A DNA stretch of 64,000 nucleotides, taken from Magicicada septendecula. Taxonomy: Eukaryota > Arthropoda > Insecta > Hemiptera > Cicadidae. The notes beneath the pieces are model-generated. The model worked only from the letters and a program-made list of their open reading frames with translations, was not told the origin of the DNA and ran no database searches. The stretch lies in the NCBI GenBank assembly GCA_034769895.1, contig CM068367.1:124347927-124411926 (forward strand), in the 5' to 3' direction. The translations under genes and the position numbers were made by a program. Below, in pieces: positions 1 to 13,207 of this stretch. Position 1 is the stretch's first letter. Each line of letters opens with the position of its first letter.

Positions 1-617
1 TGAAGATCGGTTAAGGGAAAGGGGTAGTTTACCTGTAACGTTTTATGTTTTAACAAGGGTATTTCTTATGGCAAACGATAACAGCCGCAAATTCAAACAG
101 AATCAAAAGATTATTTTGCATACAGCCCTAAATTGTAGAGTTCTCAAGACCTATTGTTTTTGGTGAAGATCGGTTGAGGGAAAGGGGTAGTTTACCTGCA
201 ACGTTTTTTTAACAAGGGTATTTTCTATGGCAAACGCTAACAGCCTCAAATTCAAACAGAATCAAATAATTTTTTGCATACGCCCCTGAATTGTAGAGGT
301 CTCAATGACTTTCGATTTTGGTGAAGATCGGTTTAGGGAAAGGGGTAGTTTACCGGCAACCTTTTACGTTTTAACAAGAGTAAAGTACTTGAAAATTTAT
401 TTAAACTTTTTGAAACAATGGTAATTGTTAAAAATAAAATAATTTTGTTGCCAGGCAATAAAATTATAATTTTTTCATTTTAATGTAATATAATATTTTT
501 CATTTAATACAGCAATAAAAAGGCAGGTAAGACACAGCCTGGCTGTTTGGCTGAAAATGATTTTAAATATAAATCTTAGAATATGGAAGTCATGTATGGT
601 TCTCCATACCGATATTT
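1..617 (+). mobile_element. HINE-like element, 5' truncated by window edge, tail A
   Basis: Core units and a type A tail. The segment corresponds to 8104-8720, so the window opens inside the last element of a preceding higher-order unit. The terminal hairpin is at 594-609. Confidence 0.75.
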
Positions 618-1835
618 ACTTCCATATTCCTTAAGGAATGGAAGTATGGTGATGGCAAAAAAAATCGTGTTCGAGATTATTGCAGATTCTGATTCTACTA
701 CACTCAAAACATGAAAAAAAGTCGTTTTCCGAAAAGTGTCTGTGTGTGTGTGTGTCTGTCTGTCTGTGTGTCTGTCTGTGTGTCTGTAGATTTTTTTTCT
801 ATGGCAAACGATAACTGCCGCAAATTCAAACAGAATCAAATAAGTTTTTGCATGCAGCTTTGATTTGCAGAGTACTCGCGACCTATTGTTTTTGGTGAAG
901 ATCGGTTGAGGGAAAGGGGTAGTTTACCTGCAACAGTTTTTTTTTAGCAAGGGTAATTTTGTTTGTTTGGCAAACGATAACAGCCGCAAATTCAAACAGA
1001 ATCAAATAATGTTTCGCATACAGCCCTGAATTGTAGAGTTCTCAAGATCTGTTGATTTTGGTGAAGATCGGTAAAGGGAAAGGGGTAGTTTACCTGTAAC
1101 GTTTTATGTTTTAACAAGGGTATTTCCTATGGCAAACGATAACAGCCGCAAATTCAAACAGAATCAAAAGATTATTTGCATACAGCCGTAAATTGTAGTG
1201 TGCTCAAGACCTGTTGTTTTTGGTGAAGTTCGGTTGAGGAAAAGGGGTAGTTTACCTGCAACGTTTTTTTAACAAGGGTATTTTTTATGGCAAACGATAA
1301 CAGCCGCAAATTCAAACAGAATCAAATAATGTTCTGCATTCAGCCCTGATTTGTAGAGTACTCAAGACCTATTGTTTTTGGTGAAGATCGGTTAAGGGGA
1401 AGGGGTAGTTTACCTGCAACGTTTTTTTATCAAGCGTATTTTCTATGGCAAACGATAACAGCCGCAAATTCAAACAGAATCAAATAATTTTTTGCATACG
1501 TCCCTAAATTGTAGAGGTCTCAATGACTTTCGATTTTGGTGAAGATCGGTTAAGGGGAAAGGGTAGTTTACCAGCAACCTTTTACGTTTTAACAAGAGTA
1601 AAGTACTTGAAAATTTATTTAAACTTTTTGAAACAATGGTAATTGTTAAAAATACAATAATTTTGTTGCCAGGCAATAAAATTATAATTTTTTCATTTTA
1701 ATGTAATATAATATTTTTCATTTAATACAGCAATAAAAAGGCAGGTAAGACACAGCCTGGCTGTTTGGGTGAAAATGATTTTAAATATAAATCTTAGAAT
1801 ATGGAAGTCATGTATGGTTCTCCATACCGATATTT
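618..1835 (+). mobile_element. HINE-like element, complete, tail A
   Basis: The palindrome starts at 618 and abuts the hairpin end of the previous copy. A GT/GTCT tract at about 740-787 precedes five core units. The first unit reads AACTGCCGC where later units read AACAGCCGC. The tail includes a minus-strand 68-codon frame at 1470-1676, which I regard as non-coding. Confidence 0.75.
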
Positions 1836-1999
1836 TCTATAGTAAACGATAACAGCCGCAAATTCAAACAGAATCAAATGATGTTTTGCATACAGCCCTG
1901 TATTGTAGAGTTCTCAATACGTATTGGTGTTGGTGAAGTTCGGTTAAGGGAAAGGGGTAGTTTACCAGCAACATTTTATGTTTTAACAAGGGTAATTTT
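1836..1999 (+). repeat. Orphan core unit between a 3' end and the next 5' end
   Basis: Directly after the terminal hairpin the sequence resumes in mid-unit (TCTATAGTAAACGATAACAG) without palindrome or leader. The same junction recurs at 9938, 18646 and 23151, so it arose once and was copied with the higher-order repeat. Confidence 0.75.
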
Positions 2000-3860
2000 A
2001 CTTCCATATTCCTTAAGGAATGGAAGTATGGTGATGGCAAAAAAAATCGTGTTCGAGATTATTGCAGATTCTTATTCTACTACACTCAAAACATGAAAAA
2101 AAGTCGTTTTCCGAAAAGTGTCTGTGTGTCTGTCTGTGTGTCTGTCTGTCTGTGTGTCTGTCTGTCTGTCTGTAGATTTTTTTTCTATGGCAAACGATAA
2201 CTGCCGCAAATTCAAACAGAATCAAATAATTTTTTGCATACAGCCCGGTTTTGCAGAGTTCTCGCGACCTATTGTTTTTGGTGAAGATCGGTTGAGGGAA
2301 AGGGGTAGTTTACCTGCAACGGTTTTTTTTTAGCAAGGGTAATTTTGTTTGTTTGGCAAACGATAACAGCCGCAAATTCAAACAGAATCAAATAATGTTT
2401 CGCATACAGCACTGAATTGTAGAGTTCTCAAGACTTATTGTTTTTGGTGAAGATCGGTTAAGGGAAAGGGGTAGTTTACCTGTAACGTTTTATGTTTTAA
2501 CAAGGGTATTTCCTATGGCAAACGATAACAGCCGCAAATTCAAACAGAATAAAAAGATTATTTGCATACAGCCCTAAATTGTAGAGTTCTCAATACCTTT
2601 TGTTTTTGGTGAAGATCGGTTAAGGGAAAGGGGTAGTTTACCTACAACGTTTTTTTAACAAGGGTATTTTCTATGGCAAACGATAACAGCCGCAAATTCA
2701 AACAGAATCAAATAATTTTCTGCATACAGCCCTGATTTGTAGAGTACTCACGACCTGTTGTTTTTGGTGAAGATCGGTTGAGGGGAAGGGGTAGTTTACC
2801 AGCAACGTTTTTTATCATGCGTATTTTCTATGGCAAACGACAACTGCCGCAAATTCAAACAGAATCAAATAATTTTTTGCATACAGGCCTGGTTTGTAGA
2901 GTACTCGCGACCTATTGTTTTTGGTGAAGATCGGTTGAGGGGAAGGGGTAGTTTACCTGCTACGGTTTTTTTTATCAAGGGAAATTTTTTTTTTTTGGCA
3001 AACGATAGCCGCAAATTCAAACAGAATCAAATAATGTTTCGCATACAGCCCTCAATTGTAGATTTCTCAAGACCTGTTGTTTTTGGTGAAGATCGGTAAA
3101 GGGAAAGGGGTAGTTTACCTGTAACGTTTTATGTTTTAACAAGGGTATTTCCTATGGCAAACGATAACAGCCGCAAATTCAAACAGAATCAAAAGATTAT
3201 TTGCATACGGCCCTAAATTGTAGAGTTCTCAAGACCTATTGTTTTTGGTGAAGATCGGTTGAGGGAAAGGGGTAGTTTACCTGCAACGTTTTTTTAACAA
3301 GGGTATTTTCTATGGCAAACGATAACAGCCGCAAATTCAAACAGAATCAAATAATGTTTTGCATACAGCCCTGATTTGTAGAGTACTCAAGACCTATTGT
3401 TTTTGGTGAAGATCGGTTAAGGGGAAGGGGTAGTTTACCTGCAACGTTTTTTTATCAAGCGTATTTTCTATGGCAAACGATAACAGCCGCAAATTCAAAC
3501 AGAATCAAATAATTTTTTGCATACGTCCCTGAATTGTAGAGGTCTCAATGACTTTCGATTTTGGTGAAGATCGGTTAAGGGGAAGGGGTAGTTTACCTGC
3601 AACCTTTTACGTTTTAACAAGAGTAAAGTACTTGAAAATTTATTTAAACTTTTTGAAACAATGGTAATTGTTAAAAATAAAATAATTTTGTTGCCAGGCA
3701 ATAAAATTATAATTTTTTCATTTTAATGTAATATAATATTTTTCATTTAATACAGCAATAAAAAGGCAGGTAAGACACAGCCTGGCTGTTTGGCTGAAAA
3801 TGATTTTAAATATAAATCTTAGAATATGGAAGTCATGTATGGTTCTCCATACCGATATTT
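2000..3860 (+). mobile_element. HINE-like element, complete, tail A
   Basis: The palindrome at 2000 begins inside a unit (after GGGTAATTTT) rather than after a hairpin. About ten core units are followed by a type A tail with its hairpin at 3837-3852. Later copies of this element lie at 10102-11963 and 18810-20671. Confidence 0.75.
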
Positions 3861-4657
3861 ACTTCCATATTCCTTAAGGAATGGAAGTATGGTGATGGCA
3901 AAAAAAATCGTGTTCGAGATTATTGCAGATTCTGATTCTACTACACTCAAAACATGAAAAAAAGTCGTTTTCCGAAAAGTGTCTGTGTGTGTGTGTGTCT
4001 GTCTGTCTGTGTGTCTGTCTGTGTGTCTGTAGATTTTTTTTCTATGGCAAACGATAACTGCCGCAAATTCAAACAGAATCAAATAAGTTTTTGCATGCAG
4101 CTTTGATTTGCAGAGTACTCGCGACCTATTGTTTTTGGTGAAGATCGGTTGAGGGAAAGGGGTAGTTTACCTGCAACAGTTTTTTTTTAGCAAGGGTAAT
4201 TTTGTTTGTTTGGCAAACGATAACAGCCGCAAATTCAAACAGAATCAAATAATGTTTTGCATACAGCCCTGATTTGTAGAGTACTCAAGACCTGTTGTTG
4301 TTGGTGAAGATCGGTTAAGGGAAAGGGGTAGTTTACCTGTAACGTTTTATGTTTTAACAAGGGTATTTCATACGGCAAACGATAACAGCCGCAAATTCAA
4401 ACAGAATCAAAAGGTTATTTGCATACAGCCCTAAATTGTAGAGTACTCAAGACCTATTGTTTTTGGTGAAGATCGGTTAAGGGGAAGGGGTAGTTTACCA
4501 GCAACGTTTTTTTATCAAGCGTATTTTCTATGGCAAACGACAACAGCCGCAAATTCAAACAGAATCAAATAATTTTTGCATACGTCCCTGAATTGTAGAG
4601 GTCTCAATGACGTTCGGTTTTGGTGAAGATCGGTTAAGGGGAAGGGGTAGTTTATTT
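3861..4657 (+). mobile_element. HINE-like element lacking its 3' tail
   Basis: Intact palindrome, leader, GTCT tract and several units. The last unit breaks at GGGGTAGTTTA, where the next palindrome begins. The copy at 13208-14004 has the same junction. Confidence 0.7.
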
Positions 4658-5654
4658 ACTTCCATATTCCTTAAGGAATGGAAGTATGGTGATGGCAAAA
4701 AAAATCGTGTTCGAGATTATTGCAGATTCTGATTCTACTACACTCAAAACATGAAAAACAGTCGTTTTCCGAAAAGTGTCTGTTTGTGTGTCTGTCTGTC
4801 TGTGTGTCTATCTGTGTGTGTGTCTGTAGATTTTATTTCTATGGCAAACGATAACAGTCGCAAATTCAAACAGAATCAAATAATTTTTTGCATACAACCC
4901 TGATTTGTACAGTACTCGCGATCTATTGTTTTTGGTGAAGATCCGTTGAGGGAAAGGGGTAGTTTACCGGCAACGGTTTTTTTTTATCAAGGGTAATTTT
5001 GTTTGTTTGGCAAACGATAACAGCCGCAAATTCAAACAGAATCAAATAATGTTTCGCATACAGCCCTAAATTGTAGAGGTCTCACGATCTGTTGATTTTG
5101 GTAAAGATCGGTTAAGGGAAAGGGGTAGTTTACGGGTACCGTTTTATGTTTTAACAATGGTATTTACTGTGGCAAACGATAACAGCCGCAAATTCAAACA
5201 GAATCAAATAATGTTTTGCATACTGCCCTAAATTGTAGAGTTCTCAAGACCTTTTGTTTTTGCTGAAGATCGGTTAAGGGAAAGGGGTAGTTTACCAGCA
5301 ACGTTTTATGTTTTTAAGGGTATTTTCTATGGCAAACGATAAGAGCCGCAAATTCAAACAGAATCAAATACGTTTTTGCATACAGCCCTGATTTCTTGAG
5401 TACTAAAGACCTAATGTTTTTGGTGAAGATCGTTTAAGGGAAAGGGGTAGTTTACCCGCCACGTTTTTTGTTTTATCAAGGGTATTTTTTATGGCAAACG
5501 ATAACAGCCGCAAATTCATACAAAATCATATAATATTTTGCATACAACCCTAAATTGTAGAGTTCTCAAGACCTGTCGTTTTTGGTGAAGATCGGTTAAG
5601 GGAAAGGGTAAAGGGGTAGTTTACCTGCAACGGTTTTTTATCAAGGGTAATTTT
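4658..5654 (+). mobile_element. HINE-like element lacking its 3' tail
   Basis: Starts with the palindrome at 4658. Its units are more diverged than those of neighbours; 5100-5160, for example, has many substitutions. It ends in a unit at GGGTAATTTT, followed by the next palindrome. Duplicate at 14005-15001. Confidence 0.7.
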
Positions 5655-7672
5655 ACTTCCATATTCCTTAAGGAATGGAAGTATGGTGATGGCAAAAAAA
5701 ATCGTGTTCGAGATTATTGCAGATTCTGATTCTACTACACTCAAAACATGAAAAAAAGTCGTTTTCCGAAAAGTGTCTGTGTGTCTGTCTGTCTGTCTGT
5801 CTGTGTGTCTGTCTGTCTGTAGATTTTTTTTCTATGGCAAACGATAACTGCCGCAAATTCAAACAGAATCAAATAATTTTTTGCATACAGCCCTGATTTG
5901 CAGAGTACTCGCGACCTATTGTTTTTGGTGAAGATCGGTTGAGGGAAAGGGGTAGTTTACCGGCAACGGTTTTTTTTTAGCAAGGGTAATTTTGTTTGTT
6001 TGGCAAACGATAACAGCCGCAAATTCAAACAGAATCAAATAATGTTTCGCATACAGCCCTGAATTGTAGAGTTCTCAAGATCTGCTGATTTTGGTGAAGA
6101 TCGGTTAAGGGAAAGGGGTAGTTTACCTGTAACGTTTTATGTTTTAACAAGGGTATTTCCTATGGCAAACGATAACAGCCGCAAATTCAAACAGAATCAA
6201 AAGATTATTTGCATACAGCCCTAAATTGTAGAGTTCTCAAGACCTATTGTTTTTGGTGAAGTTCGGTTGAGGGAAAGGGGTAGTTTACCAGCCACGTTTT
6301 TTGTTTTATCAAGGGTATTTTCTATGGCAAACGATAACAGCCGCAAATTCAAACAGAATCAAATACTGTTTTGTATACAGCCCTGATTTGTAGAGTACTC
6401 AAGACCTTTTGTTTTTGGTGAAGATCGGTTAAGGGAAAGGGGTAGTTTACCTGTAACGTTTTATGTTTTAACAAGGGTATTTCATATGGCAAACGATAAC
6501 AGGCGCAAATTCAAACAGAATGAAAAGATTATTTGCATACAGTGCTAAATTGTAGAGTTCTCAAGACCTACTGTTTTGGTGAAGATCGGTTGAGGGAAAG
6601 GGGTAGTTTACCTGCAACGTTTTTTTAACAAGGGTATTTTCTATGGCAAACGATAACAACCGCAAATTCAAACGGAATCAAATAATATTTTGCATACAGC
6701 CTTGATTTGCAGAGTACTCAAGACCTATTGTTTTTGGTGAAGATCGGTTAAGGGGAAGGGGTAGTTTACCTGCAACGTTTTTTTATCAAGCGTATTTTCT
6801 ATGGCAAACGATAACAGCCGCAAATTCAAACAGAATCAAAAGATTATTTGCATACAGCCCTAAATTGTAGAGTTCTCAAGACCTATTGTTTTTGGTGAAG
6901 TTCGGTTGAGGGAAAGGGGTAGTTTACCAGCCACGTTTTTTGTTTTATCAAGGGTATTTTCTATGGCAAACGATAACAGCCGCAAATTCAAACAGAATCA
7001 AATACTGTTTTGTATACAGCCCTGATTTGTAGAGTACTCAAGACCTATTGTTTTTGGTGAAGGTCGGTTAAGGGAAAGGGGTAGTTTACCTGTAACGTTT
7101 TATGTTTTAACAAGGGTATTTCATATGGCAAACGATAACAGGCGCAAATTCAAACAGAATGAAAAGATTATTTGCATACAGTGCTAAATTGTAGAGTTCT
7201 CAAGACCTACTGTTTTGGTGAAGATCGGTTGAGGGAAAGGGGTAGTTTACCTGCAACGTTTTTTTATCAAGCGTATTTTCTATGGCAAACGATAACAGCC
7301 GCAAATTCAAACAGAATCAAGTAATTTTTTGCATACGTTCCTGAATTGTAGAGGTCTCAATGACTTTCGATTTTGGTGAAGATCGGTTAAGGGGAAGGGG
7401 TAGTTTACCTGCAACCTTTTACGTTTTAACAAGAGTAAAGTACTTGAAAATTTATTTAAACTTTTTGAAACAATGGTAATTGTTAAAAATAAAATAATTT
7501 TGTTGCCAGGCAATAAAATTATAATTTTTTCATTTTAATGTAATATAATATTTTTCATTTAATACAGCAATAAAAAGGCAGGTAAGACACAGCCTGGCTG
7601 TTTGGCTGAAAATGATTTTAAATATAAATCTTAGAATATGGAAGTCATGTATGGTTCTCCATACCGATATTT
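5655..7672 (+). mobile_element. HINE-like element with internal 639-bp duplication, tail A
   Basis: The longest core run of the first array. A block of four units (639 bp) is present twice in tandem, at about 6181-6819 and 6820-7458 in register. The equivalent element at 15002-16380 has it once. Tail A with hairpin near 7648. Confidence 0.75.
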
Positions 7673-8720
7673 ACTTCCATATTCCTTAAGGAATGGAAGT
7701 ATGGTGATGGCAAAAAAAATCGTGATCGAGATTATTGCAGATTCTGATTCTACTACACTCAAAACATGAAAAAAAGTCGTTTTCAGAAAAGTGTCTGTGT
7801 GTGTGTCTGTCTGTCTGTCTGTCTATCTATAGAATTTTTTCTATGGCAAACGATAACTGCCGCAAATTCAAACAGAATCAAATAATTTTTTGCATACAGT
7901 CCTGATTTGCAGAGTTCTCGCGACCTGTTGTTTTTGGTGAAGATCGGTTGAGGGAAAGGGGTAGTTTACCAGCAACGGTTTTTTTTCAGCAAGGGTAATT
8001 TTGTTTGTTTGGCAAACGATAACAGCCGCAAATTCAAACAGAATCAAATAATGTTTCGCATACAGCCCTCAATTGTAGATTTCTCAAGAGTTGTTGATTT
8101 TGGTGAAGATCGGTTAAGGGAAAGGGGTAGTTTACCTGTAACGTTTTATGTTTTAACAAGGGTATTTCTTATGGCAAACGATAACAGCCGCAAATTCAAA
8201 CAGAATCAAAAGATTATTTTGCATACAGCCCTAAATTGTAGAGTTCTCAAGACCTATTGTTTTTGGTGAAGATCGGTTGAGGGAAAGGGGTAGTTTACCT
8301 GCAACGTTTTTTTAACAAGGGTATTTTCTATGGCAAACGCTAAGAGCCTCAAATTCAAACAGAATCAAATAATTTTTTGCATACGTCCCTGAATTGTAGA
8401 GGTCTCAATGACTTTCGATTTTGGTGAAGATCGGTTTAGGGAAAGGGGTAGTTTACCGGCAACCTTTTACGTTTTAACAAGAGTAAAGTACTTGAAAATT
8501 TATTTAAACTTTTTGAAACAATGGTAATTGTTAAAAATAAAATAATTTTGTTGCCAGGCAATAAAATTATAATTTTTTCATTTTAATGTAATATAATATT
8601 TTTCATTTAATACAGCAATAAAAAGGCAGGTAAGACACAGCCTGGCTGTTTGGCTGAAAATGATTTTAAATATAAATCTTAGAATATGGAAGTCATGTAT
8701 GGTTCTCCATACCGATATTT
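7673..8720 (+). mobile_element. HINE-like element, complete, tail A
   Basis: Short GTCT tract degrading to CTATCTAT, then units and tail A. The last element of the higher-order unit. Duplicate at 16381-17428. Confidence 0.75.
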
Positions 8721-9937
8721 ACTTCCATATTCCTTAAGGAATGGAAGTATGGTGATGGCAAAAAAATCGTGTTCGAGATTATTGCAGATTCTGATTCTAC
8801 TACACTCAAAACATGAAAAAAAGTCGTTTTCCGAAAAGTGTCTGTGTGTGTGTGTGTCTGTCTGTCTGTGTGTCTGTCTGTGTGTCTGTAGATTTTTTTT
8901 CTATGGCAAACGATAACTGCCGCAAATTCAAACAGAATCAAATAAGTTTTTGCATGCAGCTTTGATTTGCAGAGTACTCGCGACCTATTGTTTTTGGTGA
9001 AGATCGGTTGAGGGAAAGGGGTAGTTTACCTGCAACAGTTTTTTTTTAGCAAGGGTAATTTTGTTTGTTTGGCAAACGATAACAGCCGCAAATTCAAACA
9101 GAATCAAATAATGTTTCGCATACAGCCCTGAATTGTAGAGTTCTCAAGATCTGTTGATTTTGGTGAAGATCGGTAAAGGGAAAGGGGTAGTTTACCTGTA
9201 ACGTTTTATGTTTTAACAAGGGTATTTCCTATGGCAAACGATAACAGCCGCAAATTTAAACAGAATCAAAAGATTATTTGCATACAGCCGTAAATTGTAG
9301 TGTGCTCAAGACCTGTTGTTTTTGGTGAAGTTCGGTTGAGGAAAAGGGGTAGTTTACCTGCAACGTTTTTTTAACAAGGGTATTTTCTATGGCAAACGAT
9401 AACAGCCGCAAATTCAAACAGAATCAAATAATGTTCTGCATTCAGCCCTGATTTGTAGAGTACTCAAGACCTATTGTTTTTGGTGAAGATCGGTTAAGGG
9501 GAAGGGGTAGTTTACCTGCAACGTTTTTTTATCAAGCGTATTTTCTATGGCAAACGATAACAGCCGCAAATTCAAACAGAATCAAATAATTTTTTGCATA
9601 CGTCCCTAAATTGTAGAGGTCTCAATGACTTTCGATTTTGGTGAAGATCGGTTAAGGGGAAAGGGTAGTTTACCAGCAACCTTTTACGTTTTAACAAGAG
9701 TAAAGTACTTGAAAATTTATTTAAACTTTTTGAAACAATGGTAATTGTTAAAAATACAATAATTTTGTTGCCAGGCAATAAAATTATAATTTTTTCATTT
9801 TAATGTAATATAATATTTTTCATTTAATACAGCAATAAAAAGGCAGGTAAGACACAGCCTGGCTGTTTGGGTGAAAATGATTTTAAATATAAATCTTAGA
9901 ATATGGAAGTCATGTATGGTTCTCCATACCGATATTT
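8721..9937 (+). mobile_element. HINE-like element, complete, tail A
   Basis: First element of copy B, matching 618-1835 with only scattered substitutions and one A lost from the A-run of the leader. Followed by an orphan unit at 9938-10101. Confidence 0.75.
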
Positions 9938-10101
9938 TCTATAGTAAACGATAACAGCCGCAAATTCAAACAGAATCAAATGATGTTTTGCATACAGCCC
10001 TGTATTGTAGAGTTCTCAATACGTATTGGTGTTGGTGAAGTTCGGTTAAGGGAAAGGGGTAGTTTACCAGCAACATTTTATGTTTTAACAAGGGTAATTT
10101 T

Positions 10102-11963
10102 ACTTCCATATTCCTTAAGGAATGGAAGTATGGTGATGGCAAAAAAAATCGTGTTCGAGATTATTGCAGATTCTTATTCTACTACACTCAAAACATGAAA
10201 AAAAGTCGTTTTCCGAAAAGTGTCTGTGTGTCTGTCTGTGTGTCTGTCTGTCTGTGTGTCTGTCTGTCTGTCTGTAGATTTTTTTTCTATGGCAAACGAT
10301 AACTGCCGCAAATTCAAACAGAATCAAATAATTTTTTGCATACAGCCCGGTTTTGCAGAGTTCTCGCGACCTATTGTTTTTGGTGAAGATCGGTTGAGGG
10401 AAAGGGGTAGTTTACCAGCAACGGTTTTTTTTTAGCAAGGGTAATTTTGTTTGTTTGGCAAACGATAACAGCCGCAAATTCAAACAGAATCAAATAATGT
10501 TTCGCATACAGCACTGAATTGTAGAGTTCTCAAGACTTATTGTTTTTGGTGAAGATCGGTTAAGGGAAAGGGGTAGTTTACCTGTAACGTTTTATGTTTT
10601 AACAAGGGTATTTCCTATGGCAAACGATAACAGCCGCAAATTCAAACAGAATAAAAAGATTATTTGCATACAGCCCTAAATTGTAGAGTTCTCAATACCT
10701 TTTGTTTTTGGTGAAGATCGGTTAAGGGAAAGGGGTAGTTTACCTACAACGTTTTTTTAACAAGGGTATTTTCTATGGCAAACGATAACAGCCGCAAATT
10801 CAAACAGAATCAAATAATTTTCTGCATACAGCCCTGATTTGTAGAGTACTCACGACCTATTGTTTTTGGTGAAGATCGGTTGAGGGGAAGGGGTAGTTTA
10901 CCAGCAACGTTTTTTATCATGCGTATTTTCTATGGCAAACGACAACTGCCGCAAATTCAAACAGAATCAAATAATGTTTTGCATACAGGCCTGGTTTGTA
11001 GAGTACTCGCGACCTATTGTTTTTGGTGAAGATCGGTTGAGGGGAAGGGGTAGTTTACCTGCTACGGTTTTTTTTATCAAGGGAAATTTTTTTTTTTTGG
11101 CAAACGATAGCCGCAAATTCAAACAGAATCAAATAATGTTTCGCATACTGCCCTGAATTGTAGATTTCTCAAGACCTGTTGTTTTTGGTGAAGATCGGTT
11201 GAGGGAAAGGGGTAGTTTACCTGTAACGTTTTATGTTTTAACAAGGGTATTTCCTATGGCAAACGATAACAGCCGCAAATTCAAACAGAATCAAAAGATT
11301 ATTTGCATACGGCCCTAAATTGTAGAGTTCACAAGACCTATTGTTTTTGGTGAAGATCGGTTGAGGGAAAGGGGTAGTTTACCTGCAACGTTTTTTTAAC
11401 AAGGGTATTTTCTATGGCAAACGATAACAGCCGCAAATTCAAACAGAATCAAATAATGTTTTGCATACAGCCCTGATTTGTAGAGTACTCAAGACCTATT
11501 GTTTTTGGTGAAGATCGGTTAAGGGGAAGGGGTAGTTTACCTGCAACGTTTTTTTATCAAGCGTATTTTCTATGGCAAACGATAACAGCCGCAAATTCAA
11601 ACAGAATCAAATAATTTTTTGCATACGTCCCTGAATTGTAGAGGTCTCAATGACTTTCGATTTTGGTGAAGATCGGTTAAGGGGAAGGGGTAGTTTACCT
11701 GCAACCTTTTACGTTTTAACAAGAGTAAAGTACTTGAAAATTTATTTAAACTTTTTGAAACAATGGTAATTGTTAAAAATAAAATAATTTTGTTGCCAGG
11801 CAATAAAATTATAATTTTTTCATTTTAATGTAATATAATATTTTTCATTTAATACAGCAATAAAAAGGCAGGTAAGACACAGCCTGGCTGTTTGGCTGAA
11901 AATGATTTTAAATATAAATCTTAGAATATGGAAGTCATGTATGGTTCTCCATACCGATATTTT
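10102..11963 (+). mobile_element. HINE-like element, complete, tail A
   Basis: Counterpart of 2000-3860. Palindrome inside a unit junction at the left, terminal hairpin near 11938 at the right. Confidence 0.75.
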
Positions 11964-12094
11964 ACTTCCATATTCCTTAAGGAATGGAAGTATGGTGATG
12001 GCAAAAAAAATCGTGTTCGAGATTATTGCAGATTCTGATTCTACTACACTCAAAACATGAAAAAAAGTCGTTTTCCGAAAAGTGTCTGTGTGTG

Positions 12095-12155
<61 letters not shown>

Positions 12156-13207
12156 GTCTGTAGATTTTTTCCTATGGCAAACGATAACTGCCGCAAATTC
12201 AAACAGAATCAAATAATTTTTTGCATGCAGCCCTGATTTGCAGAGTACTCGCGACCTATTGTTTTTGGTGAAGATCGGTTGAGGGAAAGGGGTAGTTTAC
12301 CAGCAACGGTTTTTTTTTAGCAAGGGTAATTTTGTTTGTTTGGCAAACGATAACAGCCGCAAATTCAAACAGAATCAAATAATGTTTTGCATACAGCCCT
12401 GATTTGTAGAGTACTCAAGACCTATTGTTTTTGGTGAAGATCGGATAAGGGAAAGGGGTAGTTTACCTGTAACGTTTTATGTTTTAACAAGGGTATTTCT
12501 TATGGCAAACGATAACAGCCGCAAATTCAAACAGAATCAAAAGATTATTTGCATACACCCCTAAATTGTAGAGGTCTCAAGACCTATTGTTTTTGGTGAA
12601 GATCGGTTGAGGGAAAGGGGTAGTTTACCTGCAACGTTTTTTAACAAGGGTTTTTTCTATGGCAAACGATAACAGCCGCAAATTCAAACAGAATCAAATA
12701 ATGTTTTGCATACAGCCCTTATTTGTAGAGTACTCAAGACCTATTGTTTTTGGTGAAGATCGGTTAAGGGGAAGAGGTAGTTTACCTGCAACGTTTTTTT
12801 ATCAAGCGTATTTTCTATGGCAAACGATAACAGCCGCAAATTCAAACAGAATCAAAAGATTATTTGCATACGTCCCTGAATTGTAGAGGTCTCAAAGATT
12901 TTCGATTTTGGTGAAGATCGGTTAAGGGGAAGGGGTAGTTTACCTGCAACCTTTTACGTTTTAACAAGAGTAAAGTACTTGAAAATTTATTTAAACTTTT
13001 TGAAACAATGGTAATTGTTAAAAATAAAATAATTTTGTTGCCAGGCAATAAAATTATAATTTTTTCATTTTAATGTAATATAATATTTTTCATTTAATAC
13101 AGCAATAAAAAGGCAGGTAAGACACAGCCTGGCTGTTTGGCTGAAAATGATTTTAAATATAAATCTTAGAATATGGAAGTCATGTATGGTTCTCCATACC
13201 GATATTT
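11964..13207 (+). mobile_element. HINE-like element present in copies B and C but absent from A
   Basis: 1244 bp. It has an unusually long GTCT tract (about 12094-12162), core units and tail A. Its exact absence from copy A, where the hairpin end at 3860 abuts the next palindrome, fits loss or gain by recombination between identical element ends. Confidence 0.75.

Larger units (their letters stand above)
618..8720 (+). repeat. Higher-order repeat, copy A (8103 bp)
   Basis: This copy contains six element copies. Compared with copy B it lacks one 1244-bp element (the one at 11964-13207) and carries an extra 639-bp block, four core units, in its fifth element. The bases 6181-6819 recur directly downstream with offset 639. 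These two differences exactly account for 8103 versus 8708 bp. Confidence 0.85.

Noticed and set aside
1470..1676. Minus-strand 68-codon frames starting MPGNKI as genes
   Set aside because: They lie entirely in tail A and the adjacent unit, recur with every copy, and similarity is explained by recent DNA duplication.
2118..3099. Plus-strand frames starting MANDNSRKFKQNQ as a repeated small protein family
   Set aside because: They are translations of the ~160-bp satellite unit. The unit length usually breaks the frame after one or two units, and there is no sign of protein-level conservation.
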